This document shows, piece by piece, positions 35,082 through 45,677 of a stretch of DNA of 64,000 bases. Numbering within the stretch: the first letter of the stretch is position 1; every line of letters starts with the position of its first letter. Below the pieces are notes generated by a model, which was not told the origin of the DNA, did no database searches, and saw only the letters and a list, made by a program, of their open reading frames with translations. Source of the stretch: Hemileia vastatrix (lineage: Eukaryota > Basidiomycota > Pucciniomycetes > Pucciniales > Zaghouaniaceae). A program made the translations under genes and the position numbers. The stretch covers positions 22,154,501-22,218,500 of the forward strand of contig JASXTE010000015.1 of the NCBI GenBank assembly GCA_030280995.1, read 5' to 3'.

Positions 35082-36255
35082 TGTCTGTGTATGCTACTAT
35101 CTAAGTATGATTTAATAGTAAATATTAATAGTCCAACTACTTATTTATAAATGATTTAATGATTAAACATTAGTGGAAGACTAATAAAATAGTTATGCTC
35201 AGTGTTAACTCACAATATTTGGATTGGTGCATGCTAGTGGTAGAAAATAGGTTAATAAAATATAGTTTTAGCTAATATAAAGATAATATTAGTTTATAAA
35301 TACTTTATAATATATTTTTATATGATAATAATTGCATTATTATGTTCATTTGAGTTTTAGTAAGTAAGTGATTTCCAAATACCTGTCAAATCCTCACTAC
35401 TTATACCAAAATCCATGGGAGTGCACAAAGCTTCAATCCAGATGATGTCACTGATCTCCCTGGCTATTACAGAACTTTGAGGGCCATAAACTCCCCATGG
35501 CTTCCACTTCAAGAAGCTTCAACACCTAGACCTCCAGTTAGGACCCTTTATCACAACTAATGATATCATACACCCATACCATAAATAGAGAAAACAGATA
35601 ATCGCAAATACCATAAAGAAACAGGTAAAATAACTCATCCAAAGAGTATATAATTAAAATCAAAGCATATAAAAGAGCCAAATCAGCTTTCCAAGACCCC
35701 AATAACATCCTCAAGCATCCATATCAACCCAGTAATCATATCTCAACCCATAAATCCGTGAAAGTCTATCAAAGGAAGGAGATTAAGTTGTCCAAACTGG
35801 ATATATGTGCCAGAAAAAGGTGTATATGCTTTTGTAGGTGTTGAGAGTCCATTTAATACTTCCATATGACCCAAATTAATCAGAAAAATAAAGCTTATAG
35901 GCTATTTAGAGGTTAAAACCCACTTTTAGACCTATGTATACATAATATAACTACATATTTCATTGAATATGAGGTTTATGCATACATATAAGCTTGTGTA
36001 TGTCTATAATTAATTTATATCACTTAAAATAAGTATATTATGACTGCATTATCACCTTAGTAAGTATTATAGGGCTATTGGTAAGCTATTTCAACTTATA
36101 TAAGTCATTTAATAGTGTAATAAATATATATATAAGCATAATAACCATATATATTAGTATTATAGCCATAATTTTTACTTATAAGCTTAATGTAATTAAT
36201 ATTATCTTATTTTAAGTGTAAGAAATACTCAGTGCTGGGGATACCTAGGCTAAAA
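35082..36255 (-). mobile_element. 5' LTR of gypsy 1
   Basis: TGTCTGTGTATGC...CTAGGCTAAAA, 1174 bp, with the terminal CA lost. It pairs with 18,709-20,520 through the shared GAATA target duplication. Confidence 0.88.
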
Positions 36256-36564
36256 GAATATCACATTGATTTGCTTAAATTGAAAAGCATAAGCATGTAA
36301 TTGAAATTAATCAACTAATTTAGATTTAGAATTTAGACAAAGTGCAGTCAAGTAAGCAATTTTAGATTGAGAAAACAAAGGAAACACAGTCACCACAAAA
36401 AACACCTTGAACCTGCTAGCAGTTGCCAATCCCTCAATAAATTTGTGACACAAGAATAATTTAGATTTGATGCGACAAAAGCTAGCATTCTCAGTGTTCA
36501 GTGCACAGTAATGCCTGAAGAATTACAGCTGAGCTGGAACTGAATAAAATAAAAGATAGGGATT

Positions 36565-36584
36565 GGCACCTGTGATCAGGTGCC
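36565..36584. repeat. GGCACC-N8-GGTGCC hairpin inside LTR X
   Basis: The same 6-bp arms and 8-nt spacing as at 12,751-12,770, with spacer TGTGATCA, itself nearly palindromic. It is followed by a T run. Confidence 0.6.
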
Positions 36585-36819
36585 CACATTTTTTTTCTGG
36601 TGAGTTGCTAAGAAAATCTTGCTTCTGCACTTTGCTTATTGATTTATTTGTGACAATTGTGCCCAGGATTATGGACTTAGTGAACTGCTTTTATTTTGAG
36701 AGTCACACATTGTGTGACACATTTATAAAAGGTAACAGTTCAAAAGACCATTCTAAGGGCAGATCATTTTTATTAATGTCTACCTCATTTTCATTTATAA
36801 AAGAATTTAGGTGTTTTCA

Positions 36820-36831
36820 GGTTATGAGCCC
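36820..36831 (+). promoter_or_regulatory. primer-binding site of copia 1, half-tRNA type
   Basis: GGTTATGAGCCC abuts the 5' LTR end (...GTTTTCA). Its reverse complement GGGCTCATAACC matches the anticodon arm of initiator tRNA-Met as known from other eukaryotes, the internal priming mode described for Drosophila copia. Copia 2 has the same site with one change at 55,834-55,847. Confidence 0.72.
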
Positions 36832-37399
36832 AGAGCTCAAGTGAATGACATCAGACAATACATTTACTTTTCCATAACCAGAACCATCAAACTTATCCAA
36901 TTCCTCTACTTCTAGTTTTGATACTGCTTGACCTGCTTCTCAGCCAATTGTTAAATATAATTTTACTTTTATTTACTACAGTCTCAACAATCTCTCCATG
37001 TAATACTGAATCTAAATATTAAATTCATTTTATTTTTTTCCACATGTAGTAATTTCATTATTATGTGAAGTAGCATTTAAATTATTTTTCAAATAAAAGG
37101 AGATGCATTATCTTTGTTATTCTGCATCTCCTTTAATATTCTATCTTATACTTTATTCTTGAACTCATTTCTCTAGTATTTCTCATACTAACTTTTGATT
37201 TTCTCTTTAGTTTCTCTTATTAAAGTGCTTCTTCTCTCAAGACTTGTCTCTTTCTATCTTGATTAACTTTTGGTGTTTACATCTTTGGTTCAAGTATTTT
37301 GTTTTCTCTTATTAAAGTGCTGCTTCTCTCAAGACTTATGTCTTTCTATTTTTATTAAATTTTGTCATTTAAATCTATGGTTCAGTTTAAAACCAACTA

Positions 37400-38340
37400 T
37401 GGATTTATCCAATGAAACTGGTGGTGATACCTTACAAAAATTTCCTGTTCTTAGTTCCAACAATTTTCATGAATGGTGAATAAGGATGAGAACACGTCTC
37501 ATGTACCACAATCTTAAAAACATTGTTTTTGGTCTTTAAACGCTGCCTCCAACTGATGCTTCCAAAAACATCAAGCTTGAGTTTCAAAAATGTGCAGATA
37601 AAGCAACAAAAATCATTATTTTCAATCTTGATGCCACTAATATTTCTGCCTTTGTTACCAATGAGGACATGGAGAAGCCATGGCATATTTGAACTAAGCT
37701 CATCAATCAGTATGCCATTATTGATGCTTCCAGTTGAGCTTCAATTTTTGCTTGCTATCATGATGTCAAATTCCATAAAGGTAATATCCTGGGTTTTGTC
37801 AATGACTTAAGAACCTGCATTAATGAATTAGGTGCTGTTGGAGTTTCAGTCAAAAGTGAGAATGAAGCTCACTGTCTTTTGAGGCAACTTCTAGAATGTT
37901 ATGCTACTCACAAGGCTTTAATCTTAAATTCCTGTGAAGTCACTCAAACTCATCTCTCTGTTGCAAGTTTCATTTCATGACTTGCACAATTTTCATCTGA
38001 AATTAAATCTGAAAATTCTTCTGGATCTGCATTGTTAAAAGAAGTGAAAGGCAATCAGAAAACCAAATAGGAATATTGTTGAGATGGAAAACACAATCCT
38101 AAGGCCAAAAACTGGAGTATGATTGTTTTTGACTTCATCCAGAAAAGAGAAAAAGTTTCCCTAATTCAAACACCTCTAAAATCAAAGAAGTTCATGAAAA
38201 TTTTTGCTGTGGTCCAGAAAAAATCAGTCAGGCTAATCTTTCAAAATCATCCTCAAAACTTTTTGTTTTTGACACCAGTGCTACTGTACACATGATCAAA
38301 GATTTCTCTAATTTTAAAACCTATTTTCCTTTCCAATAAA
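37400..38340 (+). pseudogene. copia 1 gag and protease
   Basis: It begins MDLSNETGGDTLQKFPVLSS and shares SxNNFHEW with the gag start of copia 2. Helical gag segments follow (FVNDLRTCINELGAVGVSV near 37,795). The zinc region keeps only KHNPKAKNW of the CxCxxGxHNPxAxH pattern near 38,085. The protease box reads VFDTSATVHMIKD near 38,265, i.e. DTSA where DSGA or DTGA is expected. In-frame stops occur from 37,477 on. Gag would package copia RNA. Confidence 0.8.
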
Positions 38341-38599
38341 CCTTAAAACTTGGGAATGATTATATCATTTACAGTATTTGAAAAGGTTCCATCAATCTTG
38401 TCAAACAAAGATAAACCATCATGTTAACCAAATGTCTTCATGTTCCACAAATAAGTCAAAATCTCATTGGACATGGTCCTTTCATCACTCATGGATACAA
38501 AAAAAATACAAATAAAGACGGAGTTTTAAAAATAATGAAAGATGATGAGTTTGTTTTAAATGGAAAATAGGATGCCACTGAAGGACTTGTTATTTTAAA

Positions 38600-39700
38600 C
38601 ACAAAATTTGGTGAGTTATTCAATGTCAACATTGAATAAATGCTCATGTCTAATTCCAAAACTTTATGGCATCATATACTAGGTCACTCAAATCCTCAGT
38701 ATTTGGATTAAATTTAATCCAAAATGGGTTTTAAATTTCTAAGTGATTTTAGCTTTTGGGAGCCCTGTGTATATTCAAAACAGAATCATTCTCCATTTCC
38801 AGATGCATTACCCAGAGGCTCTTTTTTCTTAGAATATCTTCATTGTGACCTTAGAAGATAAATTTCACCATCATCTTATGGTGGAATTTCTAATTATTTC
38901 AAAATTACAGAATCCTTTACTTCCTATTGACTTGTATTCTTATTAATCAATAAATCCAATGCATTTGAAACATTTTAAAATTTTAAAAATCAAATTGAGA
39001 ATGTTTCCAATTCAAAAGTTGCAAATTTGGTATGTGATGGAGGGACTAAATTTGTTAATTGAAATATCAGCAAATTAGTTCTCAAAGAGGGTTTTAAGAT
39101 GATTATATTTTCACCTTATTCGCCTCAAAAAACCCAATTGTGGAATAAGGGAATATAATTAGAACTGAAATGGCCAAATATCTTTTTTTTCATGCCAAAA
39201 TGCCAATTGAATTTTGGGGAGAAGAAATCAATACTTTAGTGTATTTGGAAAATAGACTTCCTTCAGTTTCTATCAACTTTCAGACTGCATTTAATATGAG
39301 GTTTGGTAAATATCCCAAGTGTTATTATATTAAGGTTTTGGTTGTACAGCATATGAATTGATCAATAAATTAAAGAGAATTAGGAAATTTATCCAAATAC
39401 TATAAAGTGCTGTTCTCTTGGTTATGCCAAGGAGATGTCATCCTACCAATTACTTTTTTGGACAAAAAATTTATCACCTATTCAAATAATGTTGTTTTTA
39501 ATGAATAAAGCTTTCTAATACTAAGTCCACTGATTGAATCTCAACTGGCTAATGCTTTTGCTGAAGACACTTCTTTATTACTAATAGTTTCATCCATTCT
39601 ACCAACTGAGCCTTCTCAATTTCAAATAGTTAATCAAGAGTCAGAAAATCCTATTCCAGACCTGTCATCTGAACCAAATGATTCAACTCCCATAAATAAA
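38600..39700 (+). pseudogene. copia 1 integrase region
   Basis: The GAG-pre-integrase motif TLWHHILGHSNPQYLD is near 38,662 (the usual R of LWHxRLGH reads I). Frames shift repeatedly afterwards: SNSKVANLVCDGGTKFV near 39,008, IFSPYSPQ near 39,105, then an intact piece at 39,170-39,361 (AKYLFFHAKMPIEFWGE, NTLVYLENRLPS). Ser/Pro-rich linker sequence near 39,560-39,800 leads towards RT. Harbinger 2 interrupts at 39,919. Confidence 0.8.
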
Positions 39701-40269
39701 TATTGGGACTATCAATTTACATCCGACACAGCTTCCAAAGATATTAGTTTTTTGATTGACACTGGAAATATTATTGAAGGTACAAGACAAAGAGTCCCAA
39801 GAGAACTAAACAGTCTTGTTGAAATCAAAAAACTATTTATCTTCTGTTGATTCAATCACTTCCCATTCTCAACATGATAAAATTCCCAATGTATATCTTT
39901 CCAATCCCCTTACTTATTAGGGGGTATCCATGTTGACCGATCCGCAATTAAATTAATTTCGGAAAATAATCTGCATACCCCAATTATCTTCCGCAATTAT
40001 TTTTGCTAATAATTGGGTTATTAGACACTTTACGTGTCAATGTTCACCTCTTATCCGACATTTATTTACTCAATTTTCCATAACCACATCTTGGACAACT
40101 TTCTGGATATCCCAGCCTTCTACCTTGCTGCGCACTTCCATTCTCATCCCATCCTGTTCATTCTATCCGCTCAGAATTTCTCCCCATTTCATCTATTTGA
40201 TTCTTCTCCTTTTCATCTCGCTATCTCATCTGCTTGTTTCTGCTCCTTTTCATCTTCATTTATAATAAC

Positions 40270-41667
40270 ATGCCTTGTCATCCTAGATCTTCTCAAAGGC
40301 AGCTATCACCCAGTTGTTCTTCAATTCCCACTACTTCCTCTTTTCCCCGCTCAGCCAAGAAATCAAAGACTGTTCAATTAAAAAAAGATGATCATCTCAT
40401 TCTTATCAACTGGCTGAAAACCAAATCTAACTATGATTCTTGTTTTGGTACTGAGTATGCCACTAAAGTAGGACGGCCCCCCACATCAAAAGTTAATGGC
40501 TATCTTCTAATGGCAAATGAATTACGCAATAAGACCAAGGGAAGGATTGATCTTTTGCCTAAACAGATGTCTGAACGCTTCAAGCATTATCAAGCAAAAA
40601 ACAAGAAGGCAAAGGCTCTTTCATCTTCCACTGGTTTTGGGGTTACTGACATTGATATAACTAAGGGTATAAAATCCATAGACAATAAACTTGATTCTTT
40701 ATGTCCTTACTTTAAAGAGATGGATGCAATTTTTGGAGAGCGAGCCGATGTTAATGCTGTAAACATGTTAGATGGAGAAGATCCTATCTCCGAACATGAT
40801 GTTGAAGCAAATCTTTTCCCATCCTCTTCCGCCACTCAAGCCTCCCCTCTTCTAAATTCTACAAATCTAGATAGCTTTGCTATTGGTCCTATTGGTGATT
40901 TAACCCAACCCAATCTAACTCAGGTCTGTTTCTTTTATCTTATCAATTCTATTTTTTTATTTACTTATATTTTTCTTATTTCTTAAAAGGCTGATGAACA
41001 AACCCAGGATCCTCAATCAACTGAGTCTGAAGCTAGTGACAATGATGAGGAGGAAAATGCTACGTTGAACAAAAAGAGAAGGGCTTCAACTAGTCTAAAT
41101 TTCCTCTCCCAAAGAAGACGAAAAAGTCATACTTCATCACAAACACCTTTTTCTTCGATGGAACAGTTTTTAGAGAAACGTGATGCTGGTAAGTGATATC
41201 ATACCTCTTATTACTTTACTCTGCTTTTCTTCTACTTTATGTTAATTTTTATTCTCACTCTAGAACAAGTGGAAATTGCTAAAGAGACACTGAGCTTTGA
41301 AAAGGAGAAATACGAGCTCTCTTTAAGGAGGGATGACAGAGTACAAGATTTGGAAGAGAGGAAGTATGAGCTCTCCTTACGGAAGGATGATCGGATCCAA
41401 GATTTGGAGGAGAAGAAGTTTGAGCTCTCTTTACAGAAGGATGGTAGGGCCCAAGATTTGGAGGAGAAGAAGTTTGAGTTAACTCTTAGTATTGAAAAAT
41501 CCAAAAATAAGGAAAAAACACTCGAGCATCAAAACTTAATGGAACAGATGAAGTATAAGCATGATCTCCAAGAAAGTTCTAAAAAGAAAGATTTCTTGAT
41601 CGAATGCATTAAAGCAAACAAATCTGTTGAAGAAATAGAACGTTTAATGAAATTTTTTGTTGACTAG
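40270..41667 (+). CDS. SANT/Myb-like accessory protein of Harbinger 2, 3 exons, about 418 aa
   Basis: Exons 40270-40923, 40990-41188 and 41264-41667 (GT-AG; lengths 654+199+404, frame-consistent) give about 418 aa. Residues about 35-120 form a basic helical domain (DDHLILINWLKTKSNYDSCF, TKVGRPPTSKVNGYLLMANE, LLPKQMSERFKHYQAKNKKA) that fits the SANT/trihelix type typical of the second PIF/Harbinger protein. An acidic stretch (ESEASDNDEEE) and a basic KKRR/RRRK patch follow, a possible nuclear signal. The last exon holds three and a half tandem copies of an 18-residue unit (KYELSLRKDDRIQDLEEK), a likely coiled coil. A weaker upstream ATG at 40,234 is in frame; 40,270 is chosen because the Harbinger 1 copy shares MPCHxRSSQRQ. 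The role (DNA binding, transposase import) is family inference. Confidence 0.8.
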
Positions 41668-41809
41668 TTTCTTTTATTTCTTTCACACTTCATGTGTTCA
41701 TATTTATTTGTACATAAATTTTACAATTATTTTCTGTATTTCTTGAAATATCGTATTTTAATGTTAAATATTCTTTTTTTAAATAAAATTTTCAAGTCTC
41801 CTTTGAAAA

Positions 41810-42225
41810 TTTGACAATCCCCCACCCCTGGATTTTTTTGAAGTAAGGGGTGGGTATCACAAAAATTCTTTCATGTCATGAATCTTGAAAGTTTTATATG
41901 AAAATTTGGCTTTACTACCCCCTGCATTTTACCGGTATCCTAAAAATTCTTACATGTCAAGAATTTCACAAGTCTTATAAAAAATTTTGGCACAACCCCC
42001 CATGGATTTTATTGAAGTAAGGGACGGGTATCACAAAAATATTTACAAGTAAAAAAAATTCTATATCTGTTTAAAAAAATTGGCAATACTCTCCCCTGCA
42101 TTTTATTGAAGCAAGGGGTGGGTATCACCAAAATTTTTCTAAGTCATCAATTTCACATGTCAGATTTGAAAATTTGGCAATACCCCCCCCCCTGCATTTT
42201 ATTGAAGTAAGGGGTGGAAGTCATC
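41810..42225. repeat. about 92-bp GC-spiked tandem repeats (Harbinger 2)
   Basis: At least four units containing CCCC(C)TGCATTTTATTGAAG followed by TAAGGGGTGGGTATCAC, then an AT-rich half with CATGTCA and GAATTTCACAAGTC. Each unit pairs CCCC with GGGG around the GCATTTTATTGAAG stretch. The block fills the gap between the 3' ends of the convergent SANT and oxygenase genes, and the same family lies at the same place in Harbinger 1. Confidence 0.87.
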
Positions 42226-42517
42226 TAAATTTAATATAATTACATAAATTATTAAATAAATATCTAATATATATCAATTTCCCTAGTTTAATGTAATGAC
42301 AATCCCTCAAGCCAAAATGCAGACCAAGTCGAGAAACATAAGTTTGGGACTTTCTACAGGTATAGGAAAGAGGAACCCCATGAAACAAATAAATGTTATC
42401 ATGATTAACTGTTATACAACACAAGGTCGATGGCTCATCACATTCTTTGAGAAAATTGATATATAAAAAATATTTATTAAAAATTTATGAAAAAATATAA
42501 AATTTTCGATGACAACT

Positions 42518-43766
42518 CTAATCCCCATACTTTTTGGATCTAGATAAAGTTTTTTTAAATCGAATAACTTTACCTTCTTTCTTTACCTTATTGATTCTTT
42601 GTATCAACTTATTACTGATTTGAAATGAGCAACCGAAATGAGGGAAATCTTGACAGGATTTCAAACCAGGAGGAGCTTTGGTCGTTTGATGATTATCCTT
42701 AGAAGAATTCCAAATAGTTTCGATGATACCATTTCCCAAACCAAAATCAATGATGCACCGGTGGTCTGGAAAATATAAACCATGTCCTTTGATTTTAGCT
42801 GGAGATGGTATTGGGTGGCCAGTTATCGGATTGATATATGAGAATATTCCAAAAGTAAGAAAATTGGCATCATTCCTATTGATATGAATCCTATTGTGGA
42901 ATCCAGCATGAGTGATAATAACATTAGAAAATAAAAGATATTCGTGGCTGATATCTTCCCATTCAGAGTCACACCAATTCGGTATTCCAACTTTGGTTGC
43001 AAGGTCATGATTTTTTTCAAATGCCTTATTACAGAGCTTTTTGAGTTGAAGAGCAAGAAAAGAATTAAAGTAGGGTAGAGTGTCCCATAAGCGAAAATCT
43101 TCATCTTTTTGTGCTTTAGTGATATTATTGAGCAATGAATATATACCTATATAATTGAAATAAGTGAAATGATATTAAGAATGGAACAAAAATTATTAGA
43201 CATACCAAGAGAATATCCTTTGACAAAACCAGGTCTCCAACCAAAACCAATCATGATACCACCCAACAAATTCTTATTCCTTATAGGTAATCGAACCAAA
43301 GCCATTTGATAAAGAGTTATGATAAGATCGGATAGTTGATTAAAAGCTTCATCTTTTACACCATCGAATGAATGAACTTCCAAAATGAATTGAGGCTTAA
43401 AAGCATTGCTGATAACTGCAACAACTTGATCATCTCCAAATTCTGTTAGATATTTGATATCTTCTGGTAATTTTTTCGGATATTGATTTTTTTTATCTAC
43501 TTTAGTTTTATAAAAAAAAATGTTTGGGATATGACGAAAATAACTTTCGCAGAGAGACTTTTTTTTTAAATATCTTTTCTTCTGATGAGACTGATTATCT
43601 TTAATTTTTTTGATGATTTAGAAGATGATTGTATGGAAGTTGATTTCAAAGAAGATGATAGAGTTGATTTCAAAGAAGATGATAGAGATGATAAAGATGA
43701 AGATGATAAAGAAGATAAAGATGAAGATAAGAGAGAAGTAAGGGGTGAATCAGAAGAAGAAGACAT
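42518..43766 (-). CDS. Tet/JBP-like 2OG-Fe(II) dioxygenase encoded by Harbinger 2 (one apparent frameshift)
   Basis: Minus strand. 43,766-43,206 gives a Ser-rich tract (SSLSSSLKSTLSSSLKS) then, after a one-base frame slip near 43,570 next to an A9 run, PEDIKYLTEFGDDQVVAVIS and NLLGGIMIGFGWRPGF. A GT-AG intron (43,205-43,147) follows; the exon at 43,146-42,518 holds the core, in all about 395 aa. Core order matches the fungal Tet-like oxygenase pattern: metal-site segment RIHINRNDANFLTFGIFSYI (42,886 leftwards), KGHGLYFPDHRCIIDFGLGN, GIIETIWN, the distal His in KDNHQTTKAP, and FGCSFQIS near the end. In that family HxD and a later His bind iron; here HxD reads HIN. Family members oxidise 5-methylpyrimidines, but substrate and activity are unknown here. 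The intron and core are conserved in Harbinger 1, which argues it belongs to the transposon. Confidence 0.68.
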
Positions 43767-43789
43767 TTTTTTGATCTGAAAAAAAAATT

Positions 43790-44384
43790 AATTGTCAATA
43801 AAATTTTAACTCAAATTTTTTTTAAAAAAAATTCCTACCTAATAATAAAAAAAGCTGTTTTTTTATTTTAAAAATAAAATTGAAAAAAAAACCAAAAAAT
43901 CAGTAAAAAATTTTCCAAAAAAAAAAATTATAAAAAAAAAACCTGAGGTTTTATTTTAAAAAACACAATCAAAGCAAAATCCTATTAAAAAAAATTAATA
44001 ATTAAATTCATTCAAAAAAGAAAATTTCAGTAAGAATTAAAACACAAAAAAAAAAAAAAAAAAAAAATTAAAAGTGAACCTGAAGATTGGTTATTAAAAA
44101 CCTTCTCACAAGATCATGAAAAAAAAAAAATCAGTAAAATCAAAATAAAAAATTAAAAAAATTATTTAATTAAAATCAAAATCACAAAAATTAATTATAG
44201 AAAAAATAAAAATAAAATTATAAACCTTTTTTGTTTTGTAAATAAGAGGGACAGTCCTTATCAGCAAAAAAATTTTTTTTTTCTATATTACTGCAAAAAA
44301 AATAAAAAAAATAATCAAAATTACAAACAAAAATTTGTTAGTATCTTTATTTGAAAGTTAGTAACCCATCTTTATCTCCCATTA
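43790..44384. other. A-rich spacer of Harbinger 2
   Basis: Long A tracts (for example 23 consecutive A near 44,050) with no coding content, between the oxygenase 5' end and the inverted repeat. A TGTAATATAG-like promoter for the oxygenase could lie here, but I see no defined motif. Confidence 0.6.
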
Positions 44385-45165
44385 AAGTCCCCTTTTCCCC
44401 CTCAAATGCTCTCCTTGCCTGCCTCAAAATCCCCCTGAAATACCCCCCTTTCCCCCCTCTTTAGGTCCCTCATCACCCTCCTTCCCCCCTCATTAGCTGC
44501 CTCAAACCCCCCCCCCCATTCCCCCCTCTTTAGCTCCCTCAAACCCCCCCCCCATTCCCCTCACCTTAGGCGCCTCAAACCCCCCCCATTCCCCTCTCCT
44601 TAGGCGCCTCAAACCCCCCCCATTCCCCTCTCCTTAGGCACCTCAAACCCCCCCCATTCCCCTCTCCTTAGGTACCTCAAACCCCCCCCCCTTCCAATCT
44701 CCTTACCCCCTCCCAAACCCTTTCCCCAGCACCCACCCCCCCCCCCCCCCACCTCCATGTTAACAAACGATCTGTAACGATCGTTTGTTAATAAACAGGG
44801 GGGGGGGGTAGAGGAGGATATAATGATTAGGTAGGGGGGTAAAGTGAGTAGAAGGGGGGGAAGGGGGGGTGTTTGAGGCGCCTAAAGAGAGGGAAAGGGG
44901 GGGTTTGATGTGGGTAAAGAGAGGTGAAGGGGGGGTTTGAGGCGCCAAAAGAGAGGTGAAGGGGGGGGGTTTGAGGGACATAAAGAGAGGGGAAGGGGGA
45001 GTATTGAAGCACCTAAAAAGAGGGGAAAGGGGGTGATGAGGGACCTAAAGAGGGGGGAAAGGGGGGATTTGAGGCAGCTAAAAAGGGGGTAAAAAGGGGG
45101 TCAGAGACAGGTAAAGAGAGGGAAAAAGGGGGGCCTTGAGGATCATAAAGAGAGGTGAAGGAGAG
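44385..45165. repeat. large C-rich/G-rich inverted repeat built of about 33-bp units
   Basis: The left arm (about 44,385-44,758) is made of units like CCTTAGGCGCCTCAAACCCC plus a C run and ATTCCCCTCT. The right arm (about 44,800-45,165) has the inverted units (GAGGCGCCTAAAGAGAGG, GGGGGGG, TTTGAGG). The centre is a perfect 12-bp-arm palindrome, TAACAAACGATC-TGTAAC-GATCGTTTGTTA (44,761-44,790). The proline/glycine-rich ORFs it creates on both strands are artefacts. It lies between the oxygenase and transposase genes and is absent or collapsed in Harbinger 1. Confidence 0.85.
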
Positions 45166-45229
45166 AAAAAAAAACAAAAAAATAAAAAGATAAAAAAGAG
45201 AAAAAAGCAAAACAAAAATTAGTTTACCC

Positions 45230-45297
45230 TAGAACAAAAATAATAGAAGCACTTACAAAAAAAACAAAAAAACCAAAAAAAAAGCAAAAAAAAAGCA

Positions 45298-45328
<31 letters not shown>

Positions 45329-45370
45329 ATCATGATTAGCAAATAAAAAACCATGAAAAAAGAAAAAAAA
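45230..45370. repeat. (A)nGC microsatellite
   Basis: AAAAAAAAAGC-type units are repeated at about 45,275-45,330 in an A-rich spacer just outside the inverted repeat. Length variation is likely. Confidence 0.7.
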
Positions 45371-45677
45371 TGACCTACCTGGTGAGTTGAGTTGAGAAAA
45401 TAAATGCAACCAAAATATTTGAGGGATGTTTGAGGAGAGGATGAAAAGGATATGAGTGATGAATGAAAAAAAAAATCACTGACAAAATATGCGATATAAG
45501 AAAATATGCGATTTCATGTTGAGGAAGTGAAAGAAAACCAATGAGCCATCCAAAAAAAAGATATTCACCGTAAATTCAAAAAAAAAAATGAATATGCAAC
45601 AAACCAAAATACAAAACCAAGTGATTAAAGTACACAAAGAGGACATTTGGAAAGTATGAAAACATAAAAATAAAAAA

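Larger units (their letters stand above)
18709..36255 (-). mobile_element. Ty3/gypsy chromovirus gypsy 1, complete with both LTRs, TSD GAATA
   Basis: Minus-strand chromovirus with its 5' LTR on the right (35,082-36,255) and 3' LTR on the left (18,709-20,520), bracketed by perfect GAATA repeats at 18,704-18,708 and 36,256-36,260. Internal order (minus): gag, CCHC knuckle, protease, RT, RNase H, integrase, chromodomain, polypurine tract. RNase H is split by Harbinger 1 (22,581-30,646). Every ORF carries stops or frameshifts. Confidence 0.9.
18179..36719. mobile_element. solo LTR X (989 bp net), TSD CATTT, split by gypsy 1
   Basis: It starts TGTCACTGG and ends TTGTGTGACA, with perfect CATTT duplications at 18,174-18,178 and 36,720-36,724. 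The two halves are 18,179-18,708 and 36,261-36,719. Taking it out makes the 5' LTR of copia 1 continuous. An inverted relative lies at 10,862-11,639. No coding sequence. Confidence 0.8.

Noticed and set aside
10862..36719. LTR X' (10,862) and LTR X (18,179-36,719) as the LTR pair of one element
   Set aside because: They are in inverted orientation to each other, and X has its own perfect CATTT duplication, so they cannot be the two LTRs of one insertion.
42221..42424. Minus-strand 67-codon ORF as a small gene of Harbinger 2
   Set aside because: Its counterpart in Harbinger 1 is not open in the same frame, and it lies in 3' flanking sequence beyond the oxygenase stop.
44760..45210. Pro-rich ORFs on the minus strand in the G-rich arm
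   Set aside because: They are translations of the 33-bp repeat units in several frames at once, so composition artefacts.
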